A DNA stretch of 42,307 bases. Source: an uncultured Caryophanales bacterium. Its GTDB lineage: Bacteria; Bacillota_I; Bacilli_A; RF39; UBA660. Each line of letters begins with the position of its first letter. Position 1 is the first letter of the stretch. The stretch is taken from positions 1-42,307 of the forward strand of contig CAMZHD010000004.1 in assembly GCA_947306705.1 (NCBI GenBank). Direction: 5' to 3'. Shown one piece after another: positions 1 through 8,506 of this stretch. The position numbers were made by a program, and so were the translations under genes. The notes beneath the pieces are model-generated. The model was not told the origin of the DNA and searched no databases. It was given only the letters and a program-made list of their open reading frames with translations.

Positions 1-451
1 GTCCCTTTGGAATATTTAACATTTCAAAGTTATATTTATCTTCCTCAATTTCAGGGCCATCTACAACATCATATCCCATAGATAAGAATACATCTTCTAC
101 TTCTTCAATGACTTTCTCTAAAATATGAGGAGCACCAACCGCTACCTTTGTAGCAGGTAAACTAATATCAACACTTTCATTTTCTAATCGTTTATTTAAC
201 TCTAAAGTATCAATCTTCTCTTTCATTGAATCATAATACTCATTAAATTGATTTCTTAACTCATTTACCTGAAATCCAAAGTCTTTTTTCTCTTCATTTG
301 GAATATTTTTTATTTCACTATTTAATTCCGTAATAAGACCTTTCTTTCCTAAATACTTTACTTTTAGATCATTTAATTGTTGAAGATCTTGTAAATCAAC
401 TAAATCATTTTTCAACAATTCTTTTACCTCTAATACCTTTTTATTTTCCAT
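1..451 (-). CDS. pheS: Phenylalanyl-tRNA synthetase alpha subunit, N-terminal part (runs off the left edge)
   Basis: Minus-strand translation from the ATG at 449-451 (MENKKVLEVKELLKNDLVDLQDLQQLNDLKVKYLGKKGLITELN...VAVGAPHILEKVIEEVEDVFLSMGYDVVDGPEIEEDKYNFEMLNIPKG) matches the PheS pattern; AGGAGG just upstream; preceded by a T-box. Confidence 0.93.
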   Translation of the reverse strand, partial: MENKKVLEVKELLKNDLVDLQDLQQLNDLKVKYLGKKGLITELNSEIKNIPNEEKKDFGFQVNELRNQFNEYYDSMKEKIDTLELNKRLENESVDISLPATKVAVGAPHILEKVIEEVEDVFLSMGYDVVDGPEIEEDKYNFEMLNIPKG

Positions 452-469
452 AAATCCTCCTAAAAAAAA

Positions 470-665
470 TAACTATAAATATAAGGACGAAAATTCGCGG
501 TACCACCTTATTTCATAGTTATTTTACTACACACTCAAATCTTTTAACGCAAGATATACGCTTATGATTAATAAGAACTCCATAGGCGAATTCATGAACG
601 ATTCTAAACTGTTTCCACCAACCACAGTCTCTCTCAATAGTCTCTATTCACTACTACTCCTCTTC
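470..665 (-). promoter_or_regulatory. T-box riboswitch leader, Phe-type, controlling pheS
   Basis: Minus strand contains AAGGTGGTACCGCG (T-box core), a terminator AATAACTAT...ATAGTTATTTTTTTTT, and a candidate specifier TTC in CATGAATTCGCC (complement of 588-590). UGGU matches an A73 discriminator as in tRNA-Phe. Confidence 0.92.
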
Positions 666-719
666 ACAGTCGATACACATAGTATAACACACAATTCAAA
701 ATAAACATAGTTTTTTTCA

Positions 720-1343
720 TTATCTTTTATATTGTTGATAAAGAGCATGGGCTCTTTCATACGATTGATGACACGCATGAATATACATTCTAGATTTTAC
801 TCCCATATATCCCCAAGCAGAATTGTTAATATAATCATCCGCAAAAGCATCTTTATTATCCCGGAATACACAATTTTCACGACATTGATTTAATAAGATA
901 TCCAAATCACTTTCTTCCTCTGAATCAACCGTAATTTGTACTCCTAAATCATATTCCAAGTCCAATTCACTCTCTTTTTTAATAGCCCATACTTCTTCTG
1001 CCATTTTTAAACATTCTATATAAAAAGGTCTATCTTTCTTAAAAACTTTTAAACCAACTCGACTCGCAAAACCACATAACCAAGTCAGTAAATCCATCTT
1101 TTCTCTTTCTCTCTCTGCTCTACATCCAACGATAAATAACTTAGTCATGATATGAACCCAGTCATCTTCTTCTAAAGGAATTCCTCCCTCTAATTTTGCA
1201 AATACTTCTTGCGTTTTATCAAGAGACTCTACATAATGAAAATACTCTGTTGCGCTATGATTATAAAACATATCTTTTTCTTCGGAATCCATTTTCTCAT
1301 AAAGAACATTTAAATCTGTTTCAATCTTTACCATAGACATCAC
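720..1343 (-). CDS. Hypothetical protein (207 aa)
   Basis: Long ORF between frr and the pheS leader; AGGTG near the start; family not recognised. Confidence 0.7.
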   Translation of the reverse strand: MMSMVKIETDLNVLYEKMDSEEKDMFYNHSATEYFHYVESLDKTQEVFAKLEGGIPLEEDDWVHIMTKLFIVGCRAEREREKMDLLTWLCGFASRVGLKVFKKDRPFYIECLKMAEEVWAIKKESELDLEYDLGVQITVDSEEESDLDILLNQCRENCVFRDNKDAFADDYINNSAWGYMGVKSRMYIHACHQSYERAHALYQQYKR

Positions 1344-1361
1344 CTACTATCATTATAACAA

Positions 1362-1390
1362 AAAATTACTTACTAAACAGTAAGTAATTC
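1362..1390 (-). terminator. Intrinsic terminator overlapping the 3' end of frr
   Basis: GAATTACTTACTGTTTAGTAAGTAATTTTTT hairpin on the minus strand. Confidence 0.8.
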
Positions 1391-1921
1391 ATCTTCTTTA
1401 TTTTTTAATTCCGCTTCAATCTTTTTATTATATTCATTTACTAAATCTTGAATGTCCTTTTCCATTCCTTTTTCTGCGTCTTCTGGAAGTTCTGCTTTCT
1501 TAACATCTTCCAATCCATCATGACGAATATTACGGATAGATACTTTAGCATCTTCTGCGATAGCTTTTACTTGTTTTGCAAGTTCTCTTCTTCTCTCTTC
1601 TGTTAACTCTGGAATCACAATACGAATGGTTTCTCCATCATTTCCAGGAGTATATCCAAGGTTAGAAGCAAGGATTGCTTTTTCAATCGCACCTAAAGAA
1701 CTCTTATCAAATGGTTTAATAAGTAACTGTCTAGCTTCTGGAACAGAAATCGTTGCAAGTTGTTTTAAAGGAGTCATGCTTCCATAGTACTCTACCATAA
1801 CTCCATCTAAACTAGAAGGATTTGCTCTTCCAGCGCGTACCGTTGTAAATCTTTTTGTTAAATTCTCCATTGTTTTATCCATTTTATCCGTAATCTCTAA
1901 TAAAATCATATCCGTATCCAT
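1373..1921 (-). CDS. frr: Ribosome recycling factor
   Basis: RRF signature ENLTKRFTTVRAGRANPSSLDGVMVEYYGSMTPLKQLATISVPEARQL; start placed at MDTDMIL after GAGGTGG. Confidence 0.96.
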   Translation of the reverse strand: MDTDMILLEITDKMDKTMENLTKRFTTVRAGRANPSSLDGVMVEYYGSMTPLKQLATISVPEARQLLIKPFDKSSLGAIEKAILASNLGYTPGNDGETIRIVIPELTEERRRELAKQVKAIAEDAKVSIRNIRHDGLEDVKKAELPEDAEKGMEKDIQDLVNEYNKKIEAELKNKEDELLTV

Positions 1922-1961
1922 CAAATACCACCTCGTATTCATTATATCTTATTTTCAAACA

Positions 1962-1999
1962 AAAAAAAAGAGATTTTAGATTACATCCGTCTCTTTTTT
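1962..1999 (-). terminator. Terminator at the end of the protease/anchor gene pair
   Basis: AAAAGAGA...TCTCTTTTTTTTT; the stop codon lies in the loop. Confidence 0.7.
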
Positions 2000-3328
2000 A
2001 AAGATATGCTTAAATCTTGGAAAAATAACTAATCCAAAGAATACTAGTAGAAGAATAAATTCTACAACACATACAATGGCATATGGATTTACTTTCTTCT
2101 CAACTTTTGCAGGCTCTAAATCTGCTTTTGTTAAGAAGTACTTATCTCCTTCTACACTAAACTCAACCATTCCATTTTTAACAACTAAATCTTTTTGTTT
2201 TAGAGTAGTCTTTTTTCCTTTTGTATCATAGGTATATAAAGATACTTTTTCTCCATCTTTATATTGATCTCCTACATAGATTTGAGTTTTAACTCCCTTA
2301 GAATATTTTTGATTAGGGAATGTTAAATAAACTCCTTGACGATATCCAACTAATTCATCAAATGTATCTTTATCAGAAAATTTAAAATCAATTTTAGATT
2401 TCATTGGACTTACTTGGTCTAAAGTTTTTCCATCTACAATCCATGTATAAAGAATAGAATTCTCTTCTCCATTTTGAACAAAATGAACTTCTTTTTTAGA
2501 ATCTTTAATCTTTTTCATCATATCTGTTGTGATTTCATCATCAGGATTTAAAGATACATAAACATCTTGATCTTCATCTTCTAAAGCTTCATCAAATCTC
2601 TCAACTGTATAAAGATTATCTTTACGAGTAATGGTTAAGTAATAAGATTTAGAAGCACCATTCTCAGCTTGTACAAGAATCATGAAACTATTCTCTCCTA
2701 CAGCTAAAGGAGCTTCTCCCATTCCACTAACAACAGCTTTACTATCTTCCGCAACAGCTTCAATTTTAATCTTAGTAATGGAATTTTTAACAATTAAAGA
2801 ATAATGTGTATCATCAATCTTCGTTAATTTGTAATCATCAACTGCTAATTTTGATAAATTCGTATTTCCACTTCTACTATCCGTAACAGGGTTAACTTGT
2901 TGACCTCCGCCTCCTCCGGATGGAGTTGGATCAGGTGTAGGAGTTGGTGGAGGAGCAGGCCTCTCTGCAAATGTTACCGTAACAGATCCTGTTGGATAGG
3001 AAGTAACATCTGTATCATAATCAGATACATCTCCAGATAAACTAACCGTGAATGTTCCAGGGGTAGCAGAAGATAATGTATAAGATTGAGATCCTCCTAC
3101 ATTACCATTCATATCAGCACCTGCAATAACATCATTAACACTTCCTGATACTCTTAAATTCCAAGTACAAGCAAAGTAGTTAACCGTAACAGTTACATTG
3201 TCTCCTACATAAGCATAAGTTGTACTTGCAGATATACTTGCATTAGCAGCAAATACACCTTTTGGTAAGAATACCCCTACCGATAAAACGAAAGCAAATA
3301 TCCAACGAACTATTTTTTTATTCATCAT
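1976..3328 (-). CDS. Secreted, C-terminally membrane-anchored protein with an N-terminal beta-sandwich (cohesin-like?) domain and a cadherin-like beta-sandwich domain
   Basis: Signal peptide; ISASTTYAYVGDNVTVTVNY... beta-sandwich; Pro/Gly linker; LSKLAVDDYKLTKIDDTHYSLIVKNSITKIKIEAVAEDSKAVVSG (PF12733-like pattern); C-terminal TM and basic tail. Confidence 0.75.
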   Translation of the reverse strand: MMNKKIVRWIFAFVLSVGVFLPKGVFAANASISASTTYAYVGDNVTVTVNYFACTWNLRVSGSVNDVIAGADMNGNVGGSQSYTLSSATPGTFTVSLSGDVSDYDTDVTSYPTGSVTVTFAERPAPPPTPTPDPTPSGGGGGQQVNPVTDSRSGNTNLSKLAVDDYKLTKIDDTHYSLIVKNSITKIKIEAVAEDSKAVVSGMGEAPLAVGENSFMILVQAENGASKSYYLTITRKDNLYTVERFDEALEDEDQDVYVSLNPDDEITTDMMKKIKDSKKEVHFVQNGEENSILYTWIVDGKTLDQVSPMKSKIDFKFSDKDTFDELVGYRQGVYLTFPNQKYSKGVKTQIYVGDQYKDGEKVSLYTYDTKGKKTTLKQKDLVVKNGMVEFSVEGDKYFLTKADLEPAKVEKKVNPYAIVCVVEFILLLVFFGLVIFPRFKHIFKKETDVI

Positions 3329-6017
3329 CTGAATTCCCCTTTCTTTGGATGGTTCCAGTACCTTTTAAGTATTTAACAATTTTTAATAAATCAGCTGAAT
3401 TAATCGTACTATCATCATTACAATCAGCAGCTTTATAGTAAACTCCTGTAAGAGTTGTACCCTTCAAATGTTTAACAATCTTTAATAAGTCAGCCGAGTT
3501 AATATTTCCATCTCCACTGGCATCTCCACGAACGATATTTGTAAATTGAGCAACTGTCGTATTACCATTCATAATTTTAACAGTACTTCCTGTAGAAATA
3601 TAACTTTGTCCTTTCATATCAACTTGAATCGTATAACCACTAGGAATTGTAATATAACCCTTAAATACGTTTTGACTTGTATTTGGTTCAATGAAATCAA
3701 TGGTATTATCATCATAATTAACATCATAATGATTGATGACATAATCACCTGTTTGGATAACTCTCCATTGCGCATATAACTTAACGACAGCTCCTTGAGT
3801 AGAACTTAAATTAGATACGTTTTGACCATTCGTATAAGAAGTTCCACTACCATTAGCATTTGTATTCCATCCAACGAATTCATAATTCGTTCTTGTAAAC
3901 TTATTAGCAGATAAAGTAGCACTCGTTCCATATGTAAAGCTTTGATTACTCATAGAACCCGTTCCACCATTAGCATTGAACTGAACGGAATAAGTAATAG
4001 GATTCCATTGTGCATATAAACTCATATCTTGACTAATTGGATTCATTGCTTGTCCGGCATTATAAGAAGTACCACTACCATTTGCTTTTGTATTCCAACG
4101 AACAAATTGATATCCAGTTCTAGTAAACGTATTCGCATTCAAATTAAAGTTAGTAAATGGAACGACCGTTTGTGTTACATTCGAACCACTACCACCATTT
4201 GGATAATAAATTACTTTATACGTAGCATTTCCAACAATAATTGGTATTTCTTTTGTCGTATTAGAATAGGTTAATTTCAATTTATAAACACCCGTTGGTG
4301 TATTAGAAGCAACTGTTAAAATTGGATTTAAATCATTCTTAGCGACTTTATTATTAGAAAAACTAAAGTAACTAGAAGCACTTCCTCCACTAGAATTTAA
4401 GAATGAATAACTAATATTACTATTAGAAGGAACATTCTTTGTATTGGTATAAAGTCTAGCAGTATAGGTACTTGATAAAGTACCAACATTGATCGTACTA
4501 ATAGAAGGCTCAATCACTGGAGTTGTATTTACATTAGAAGTAAATACCGCAATTGTATTACGTAATAACGTTACATTATTTGTACTTGCAACAGTAACAC
4601 TAAAAGTAGAATCATTTAAAACAACATTTAAATCAGATAAATCAACAGTAACAACACCTGGATAAGTAACATTAACCGTTTTAACATTATTATAATTGGC
4701 ACTACTTGAATTAACAGAAATGTTATAATTACCATTTTTTCCATAAGCAAAGAACTTAATCTTCTGAACTTTCTCACTCGTATTAATCTTCTTTGTAAAA
4801 GAATGTGTATAAGAACTATTATAATAAATACGATAAGCTTCTATAGAATTATGATAATTATTATCCCAATTACGATTACTCATAGAAGACATATCTGTAA
4901 AGATATAAATATCATCCTCTAAAGAATCATAAGCAATATATACATAAGAATAGGTATTTCCCCAAGAATTACGAACTAACCAAGCACCAGTACCGGTAAC
5001 CGGATTACTACAAGAAGTATAAGATGTATGAGTAGATCCTGAAATACAATACTTATAAGAATAGTTATCATCCCATCCAATAATCTGCATAGCATGACCA
5101 CCATCTTGATTACAAGTAGTATCTACTCGAATAATTTGTTTTCCATCTGTATTCGTAGCACTACAAGAATACCCAGGAGCTTGTGTACCAATATAGGCAC
5201 CACCATTATTCATAATCAATTCTTTGGCAGCCCTAACAATATTATTTCTTTCCGTAGTAGTCGTTGAACTTGTAATGGTTGGCATCTTAACAGAACTATT
5301 TAATTCATAAACAGAATTTCCATAGTTTAATACTTCTGATAATTCTTTTTTCTCCATTGTGTTAGAAAATGGCATGGTAGACTCACTTACTAAACCAATT
5401 CCATTCGTAAGTAATACAGTAGAAACTAAGAAGTTTCCTCCAGATGCTAATTCACGATTTCCATTTTCATTTTCATAATCTTTAATACCATCCGTAGAAG
5501 CAGCATAATCAAGTTGTCTTGTTGAAAAGATATTATTTTGATTAAACTTCAACATTCCATAACTCTCTGCTTGTTCTACTGCAGTAAAAGACCAACATAA
5601 ATCAAGAACTCCTTGATTCTTTAAAGATGTAATATAACTTCTATTATTATAATTTCTCAAATCAAAAGAAGTTGGTAAATTTGCTTTTACTTCATTTACG
5701 GTATAATCAACTGCATAAGCAATTGGTATTTCATCTACATTTTCTTTTTCTTCCTCAGATAATTCCAAATAATGAATATATTTTGGATTTAAATAAGGGA
5801 CATTCTCTTCTTTATTCACTTCTGTAGGAAGAACTTCTCCTGTCTCTTCATAAACTTCTTGAATATATTCTTTTACCTCATCGGATAAATAAGAATATGG
5901 TTTAGTCTCTAAAACATGAACAATTCTATCTTCCTTCAAAGTTGAATGAAATGCAAAATAACAGCCAATCACGGCAAATAAAAGAAGTACTACGAATAAC
6001 AATTTTTTCTTCTTCAT
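3318..6017 (-). CDS. Secreted papain-family (C1A) cysteine protease with two Listeria-Bacteroides repeats and a C-terminal type I dockerin
   Basis: QGVLDLCWSFTAVEQ (Cys), GGHAMQIIGWDDN (His), WLVRNSWGN (Asn); repeats GYQFVRWNTKANGSGTSY...LYAQW; dockerin GDASGDGNINSADLLKIVKHLKG...ADCNDDSTINSADLLKIVKYLKG. Confidence 0.92.
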   Translation of the reverse strand: MKKKKLLFVVLLLFAVIGCYFAFHSTLKEDRIVHVLETKPYSYLSDEVKEYIQEVYEETGEVLPTEVNKEENVPYLNPKYIHYLELSEEEKENVDEIPIAYAVDYTVNEVKANLPTSFDLRNYNNRSYITSLKNQGVLDLCWSFTAVEQAESYGMLKFNQNNIFSTRQLDYAASTDGIKDYENENGNRELASGGNFLVSTVLLTNGIGLVSESTMPFSNTMEKKELSEVLNYGNSVYELNSSVKMPTITSSTTTTERNNIVRAAKELIMNNGGAYIGTQAPGYSCSATNTDGKQIIRVDTTCNQDGGHAMQIIGWDDNYSYKYCISGSTHTSYTSCSNPVTGTGAWLVRNSWGNTYSYVYIAYDSLEDDIYIFTDMSSMSNRNWDNNYHNSIEAYRIYYNSSYTHSFTKKINTSEKVQKIKFFAYGKNGNYNISVNSSSANYNNVKTVNVTYPGVVTVDLSDLNVVLNDSTFSVTVASTNNVTLLRNTIAVFTSNVNTTPVIEPSISTINVGTLSSTYTARLYTNTKNVPSNSNISYSFLNSSGGSASSYFSFSNNKVAKNDLNPILTVASNTPTGVYKLKLTYSNTTKEIPIIVGNATYKVIYYPNGGSGSNVTQTVVPFTNFNLNANTFTRTGYQFVRWNTKANGSGTSYNAGQAMNPISQDMSLYAQWNPITYSVQFNANGGTGSMSNQSFTYGTSATLSANKFTRTNYEFVGWNTNANGSGTSYTNGQNVSNLSSTQGAVVKLYAQWRVIQTGDYVINHYDVNYDDNTIDFIEPNTSQNVFKGYITIPSGYTIQVDMKGQSYISTGSTVKIMNGNTTVAQFTNIVRGDASGDGNINSADLLKIVKHLKGTTLTGVYYKAADCNDDSTINSADLLKIVKYLKGTGTIQRKGNSDDE

Positions 6018-6107
6018 ACATTCCACTCCTATTCTATTTCATTATAACAAAGAATAAAAAAGGAGTAAATAAAGTGAAAAAAAAGTTTACACTATATGAC
6101 AAAAAAA

Positions 6108-6122
6108 AACACATAAAGTGTT
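6108..6122 (-). terminator. Intrinsic terminator of the 225-aa gene
   Basis: AACACTTTATGTGTT followed by a T run on the minus strand. Confidence 0.75.
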
Positions 6123-6124
6123 TT

Positions 6125-6802
6125 TTAATAATTACATACAAAGAAAATAAATGTTACAAAAGCTAAAAACATAATACTAAAGATTGCGAATAACACTAAT
6201 GTAACTGCATCTAATACACTACCCTTTGTAGTATCAATCGCTACATCTCCAACATATGCTTCTTCATCAAAAGAAGGTAACTCTTCTTTAAGATCCGTCT
6301 TTTCATCAAATGAGATATCATATAGTGTTCTCATTTCATCTTCAAGACGATTCATTTTAAGAGTAGATTCAGTATCTTCTACTTTCTTTTCTTCTTTTTT
6401 AACTGGTTTCTTCTCAACTGGTTTAGTCTCTTTTTTAACCGGTTTTCTCTCTTCTACGACAATAGCTTCTTTTTTCTTCTTTTGTGGTCTTTCCGCAACT
6501 ACAATAGCTTCTTTCTTAGGAGTACTCTTCTTAGGTGTTGTACTCGTTGTACTCTTTTTAGGAGTAGTAGTCTTAGGTGTAGTTGTTGTCTTAGGTGTAG
6601 TCTTTGAAGTACTACTCTTAGTAGTAGATGTTTTCGTTTTCGTAGAAGTTGTCGTTGTCTTCTTAGGAGAAGATTTTTTAGCGGCTTCTATCTTAGCTTT
6701 TTCAATAATAGTAGTATCATCTAATTGTTTCTTTTCTTTTAATAAATTATCTAATTTTTTATTGACTCTTTTACGTGTAGAACTAGAAGTTTTATTAGCC
6801 AT
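6125..6802 (-). CDS. Low-complexity Lys/Thr/Pro-rich protein with a C-terminal TM segment
   Basis: KTTPKTTTTPKTTTPKKST tracts, duplicated KKEAIVVAERPQKKK/KKEAIVVEERKPVKK, and a hydrophobic C-terminus. Confidence 0.75.
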   Translation of the reverse strand: MANKTSSSTRKRVNKKLDNLLKEKKQLDDTTIIEKAKIEAAKKSSPKKTTTTSTKTKTSTTKSSTSKTTPKTTTTPKTTTPKKSTTSTTPKKSTPKKEAIVVAERPQKKKKEAIVVEERKPVKKETKPVEKKPVKKEEKKVEDTESTLKMNRLEDEMRTLYDISFDEKTDLKEELPSFDEEAYVGDVAIDTTKGSVLDAVTLVLFAIFSIMFLAFVTFIFFVCNY

Positions 6803-6854
6803 AATCTCATCCCCTTATTTGCGTCATTATTATACCAAAAAATCCCAAAAAAAC

Positions 6855-6870
6855 AAGTAGTAAACTACTT
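6855..6870 (-). terminator. Intrinsic terminator
   Basis: AAGTAGTTTACTACTT followed by GTTTTTTT on the minus strand. Confidence 0.7.
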
Positions 6871-6882
6871 ATTTTTTAATTT

Positions 6883-8445
6883 TTAAAAAGCTGAACAATT
6901 GGTATTAGAAGTACTTCCTATACTTTCTTCTTTATTATATCTAAATTCCAAACATTGTTCATTGTTTGTTGGTGATTGAAACTTAAAGATCAATTCTCCA
7001 TTAAGAGCATAACAATATCTATAATTTCCATAATCGAATTTTCCAAAATTATGAATTTCTTTTCCTTCAATCGTAACTAATTTGATTTCTCCATTCTGTT
7101 CTACCAGTACATAATCATCTTTAACATCAAATACTTTATAACTTGCAAGTAGTTCTTTTCCTGAAAAATCAAATAAGTTTTTATAATTTCCATCCCCTCT
7201 AAACATTACATATTTATTAAAGATTGTATAGTCAGAATACGTAACAGGAACAATTTCTTCTCCTGTACGGTAATTGATAATACCACTTTTGATATCATAT
7301 GGGAACGAATTCCTATTAACGGTCGTAGCAACGATAGAGCCCTTGTCTAAAACAGTATATTCCATAGTTGTACGTCCTTTTCCATATGTAAGAGCATAGA
7401 TAGGTTGAATTGTAAAATTACCCGTTTTAATATTCATAACTCCAATTGTGAACATATCACAAGTAGGACTTACAACAACATATTCCGTATCAAATTCTTT
7501 TCCATATTTTATCGGATAAACAGAACAGTATTTATTACCAAATAATTTTTCTTTTTTCTTAAAATTATAAATCGCAACAGAACGATTTTCTTCCGTAGCA
7601 TAATAAACATAAGTAGGATCTATATCTCCTAATATTCTTAAAGTACTATGAGGCTCATCAATCGTAAACTCATAAATATCATATTCTTTTAACTTAGATG
7701 GTTTCGTTAATCTTGCCTTCTTATCCTTTTTAGAGATATAAACATGAAGAGCTTTATCATCCAAAATAATTGGTTCCTCTTCTTCCTCTTGCTTTTCTTT
7801 TCCATAAGAATACTTCGTCTTTACTTGATCAATACTACAATCGTTTAAATAAACATCTCCATCTTCATAGATTTCATGAATATTACAAACAATATCATAT
7901 TCATATCCAACTAATTCTTCTGCTTCATCAAATGATAATAATTTTTGCTTTTGTTGCAAATAAATAATTACAAGTTGGTGAATCGCAGATCCATAATCTT
8001 CAATAATTTCTTTTTGTTCTTTATCCGTAAGAGTATGATCTTTCTCTTTATTCTCTGCTTTTGGTCTACTTAAAATAAAGAACAACAAAATAAATAAAAC
8101 AAAAACAGTAACAACACCCAATATTAAGTATAAATAGAAATTAGTATCATTTTTCTTGATAGGTTCTTCTTTCTTTTCTTCATGCTTTTCTTCTACAACA
8201 GGAGTTTCTTCAACCTTTTCTTCAATTACTTCTTCTTTTACTTCTTCAACAGGTTCTTCCTTTACTTCCTCTACTGTCTCTTCTTTGGAAAGATCTTCTA
8301 TTTTATCAATCTTTTTTGTATCATCATCAGAAGGAACAACTTCTTCTTCTTTCACAATTTCTTCTTTTTTATGAATTTCTTTTTCTTCATTTAAAATATT
8401 ATTAATTTGCTCATCAATTTTATCAATGCTATCTTTTTCCATCAT
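6883..8445 (-). CDS. Membrane-anchored protein: acidic Glu/Val/Lys-rich N-terminus, one TM, extracytoplasmic C-terminal domain (possibly beta-propeller/WG-like)
   Basis: EEVKEEPVEEVKEEVIEEKVEETPVVEEK; TM FYLYLILGVVTVFVLFILLFFIL; start at MMEKDSIDK after GAGGTG. Confidence 0.7.
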   Translation of the reverse strand: MMEKDSIDKIDEQINNILNEEKEIHKKEEIVKEEEVVPSDDDTKKIDKIEDLSKEETVEEVKEEPVEEVKEEVIEEKVEETPVVEEKHEEKKEEPIKKNDTNFYLYLILGVVTVFVLFILLFFILSRPKAENKEKDHTLTDKEQKEIIEDYGSAIHQLVIIYLQQKQKLLSFDEAEELVGYEYDIVCNIHEIYEDGDVYLNDCSIDQVKTKYSYGKEKQEEEEEPIILDDKALHVYISKKDKKARLTKPSKLKEYDIYEFTIDEPHSTLRILGDIDPTYVYYATEENRSVAIYNFKKKEKLFGNKYCSVYPIKYGKEFDTEYVVVSPTCDMFTIGVMNIKTGNFTIQPIYALTYGKGRTTMEYTVLDKGSIVATTVNRNSFPYDIKSGIINYRTGEEIVPVTYSDYTIFNKYVMFRGDGNYKNLFDFSGKELLASYKVFDVKDDYVLVEQNGEIKLVTIEGKEIHNFGKFDYGNYRYCYALNGELIFKFQSPTNNEQCLEFRYNKEESIGSTSNTNCSAF

Positions 8446-8481
8446 AACACCTCTATTATAAAGGTATCTCAAATCAAAAAA

Positions 8482-8506
8482 AAAGTACATAGAATTATGC
8501 ACTTCT
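8482..8506 (-). terminator. Intrinsic terminator overlapping the 3' end of the 690-aa gene
   Basis: AAGTGCATAATTCTATGTACTTTTTTTTT on the minus strand. Confidence 0.7.

Noticed and set aside
3546-4274. Plus-strand ORFs opposite the dockerin/repeat region
   Set aside because: Antisense to Thr/Asn-rich repeats; no coding character.
6125-6802. Considered a CRISPR-like or tandem DNA repeat array because of regular ACT/AAA patterns
   Set aside because: The repeats are codon-level K/T/P low complexity; there are no spacer-repeat units.
8156-8394. Plus-strand ORFs of ~70 aa (Ser/Phe-rich)
   Set aside because: Antisense translations of the acidic low-complexity segment of the 539-aa gene.
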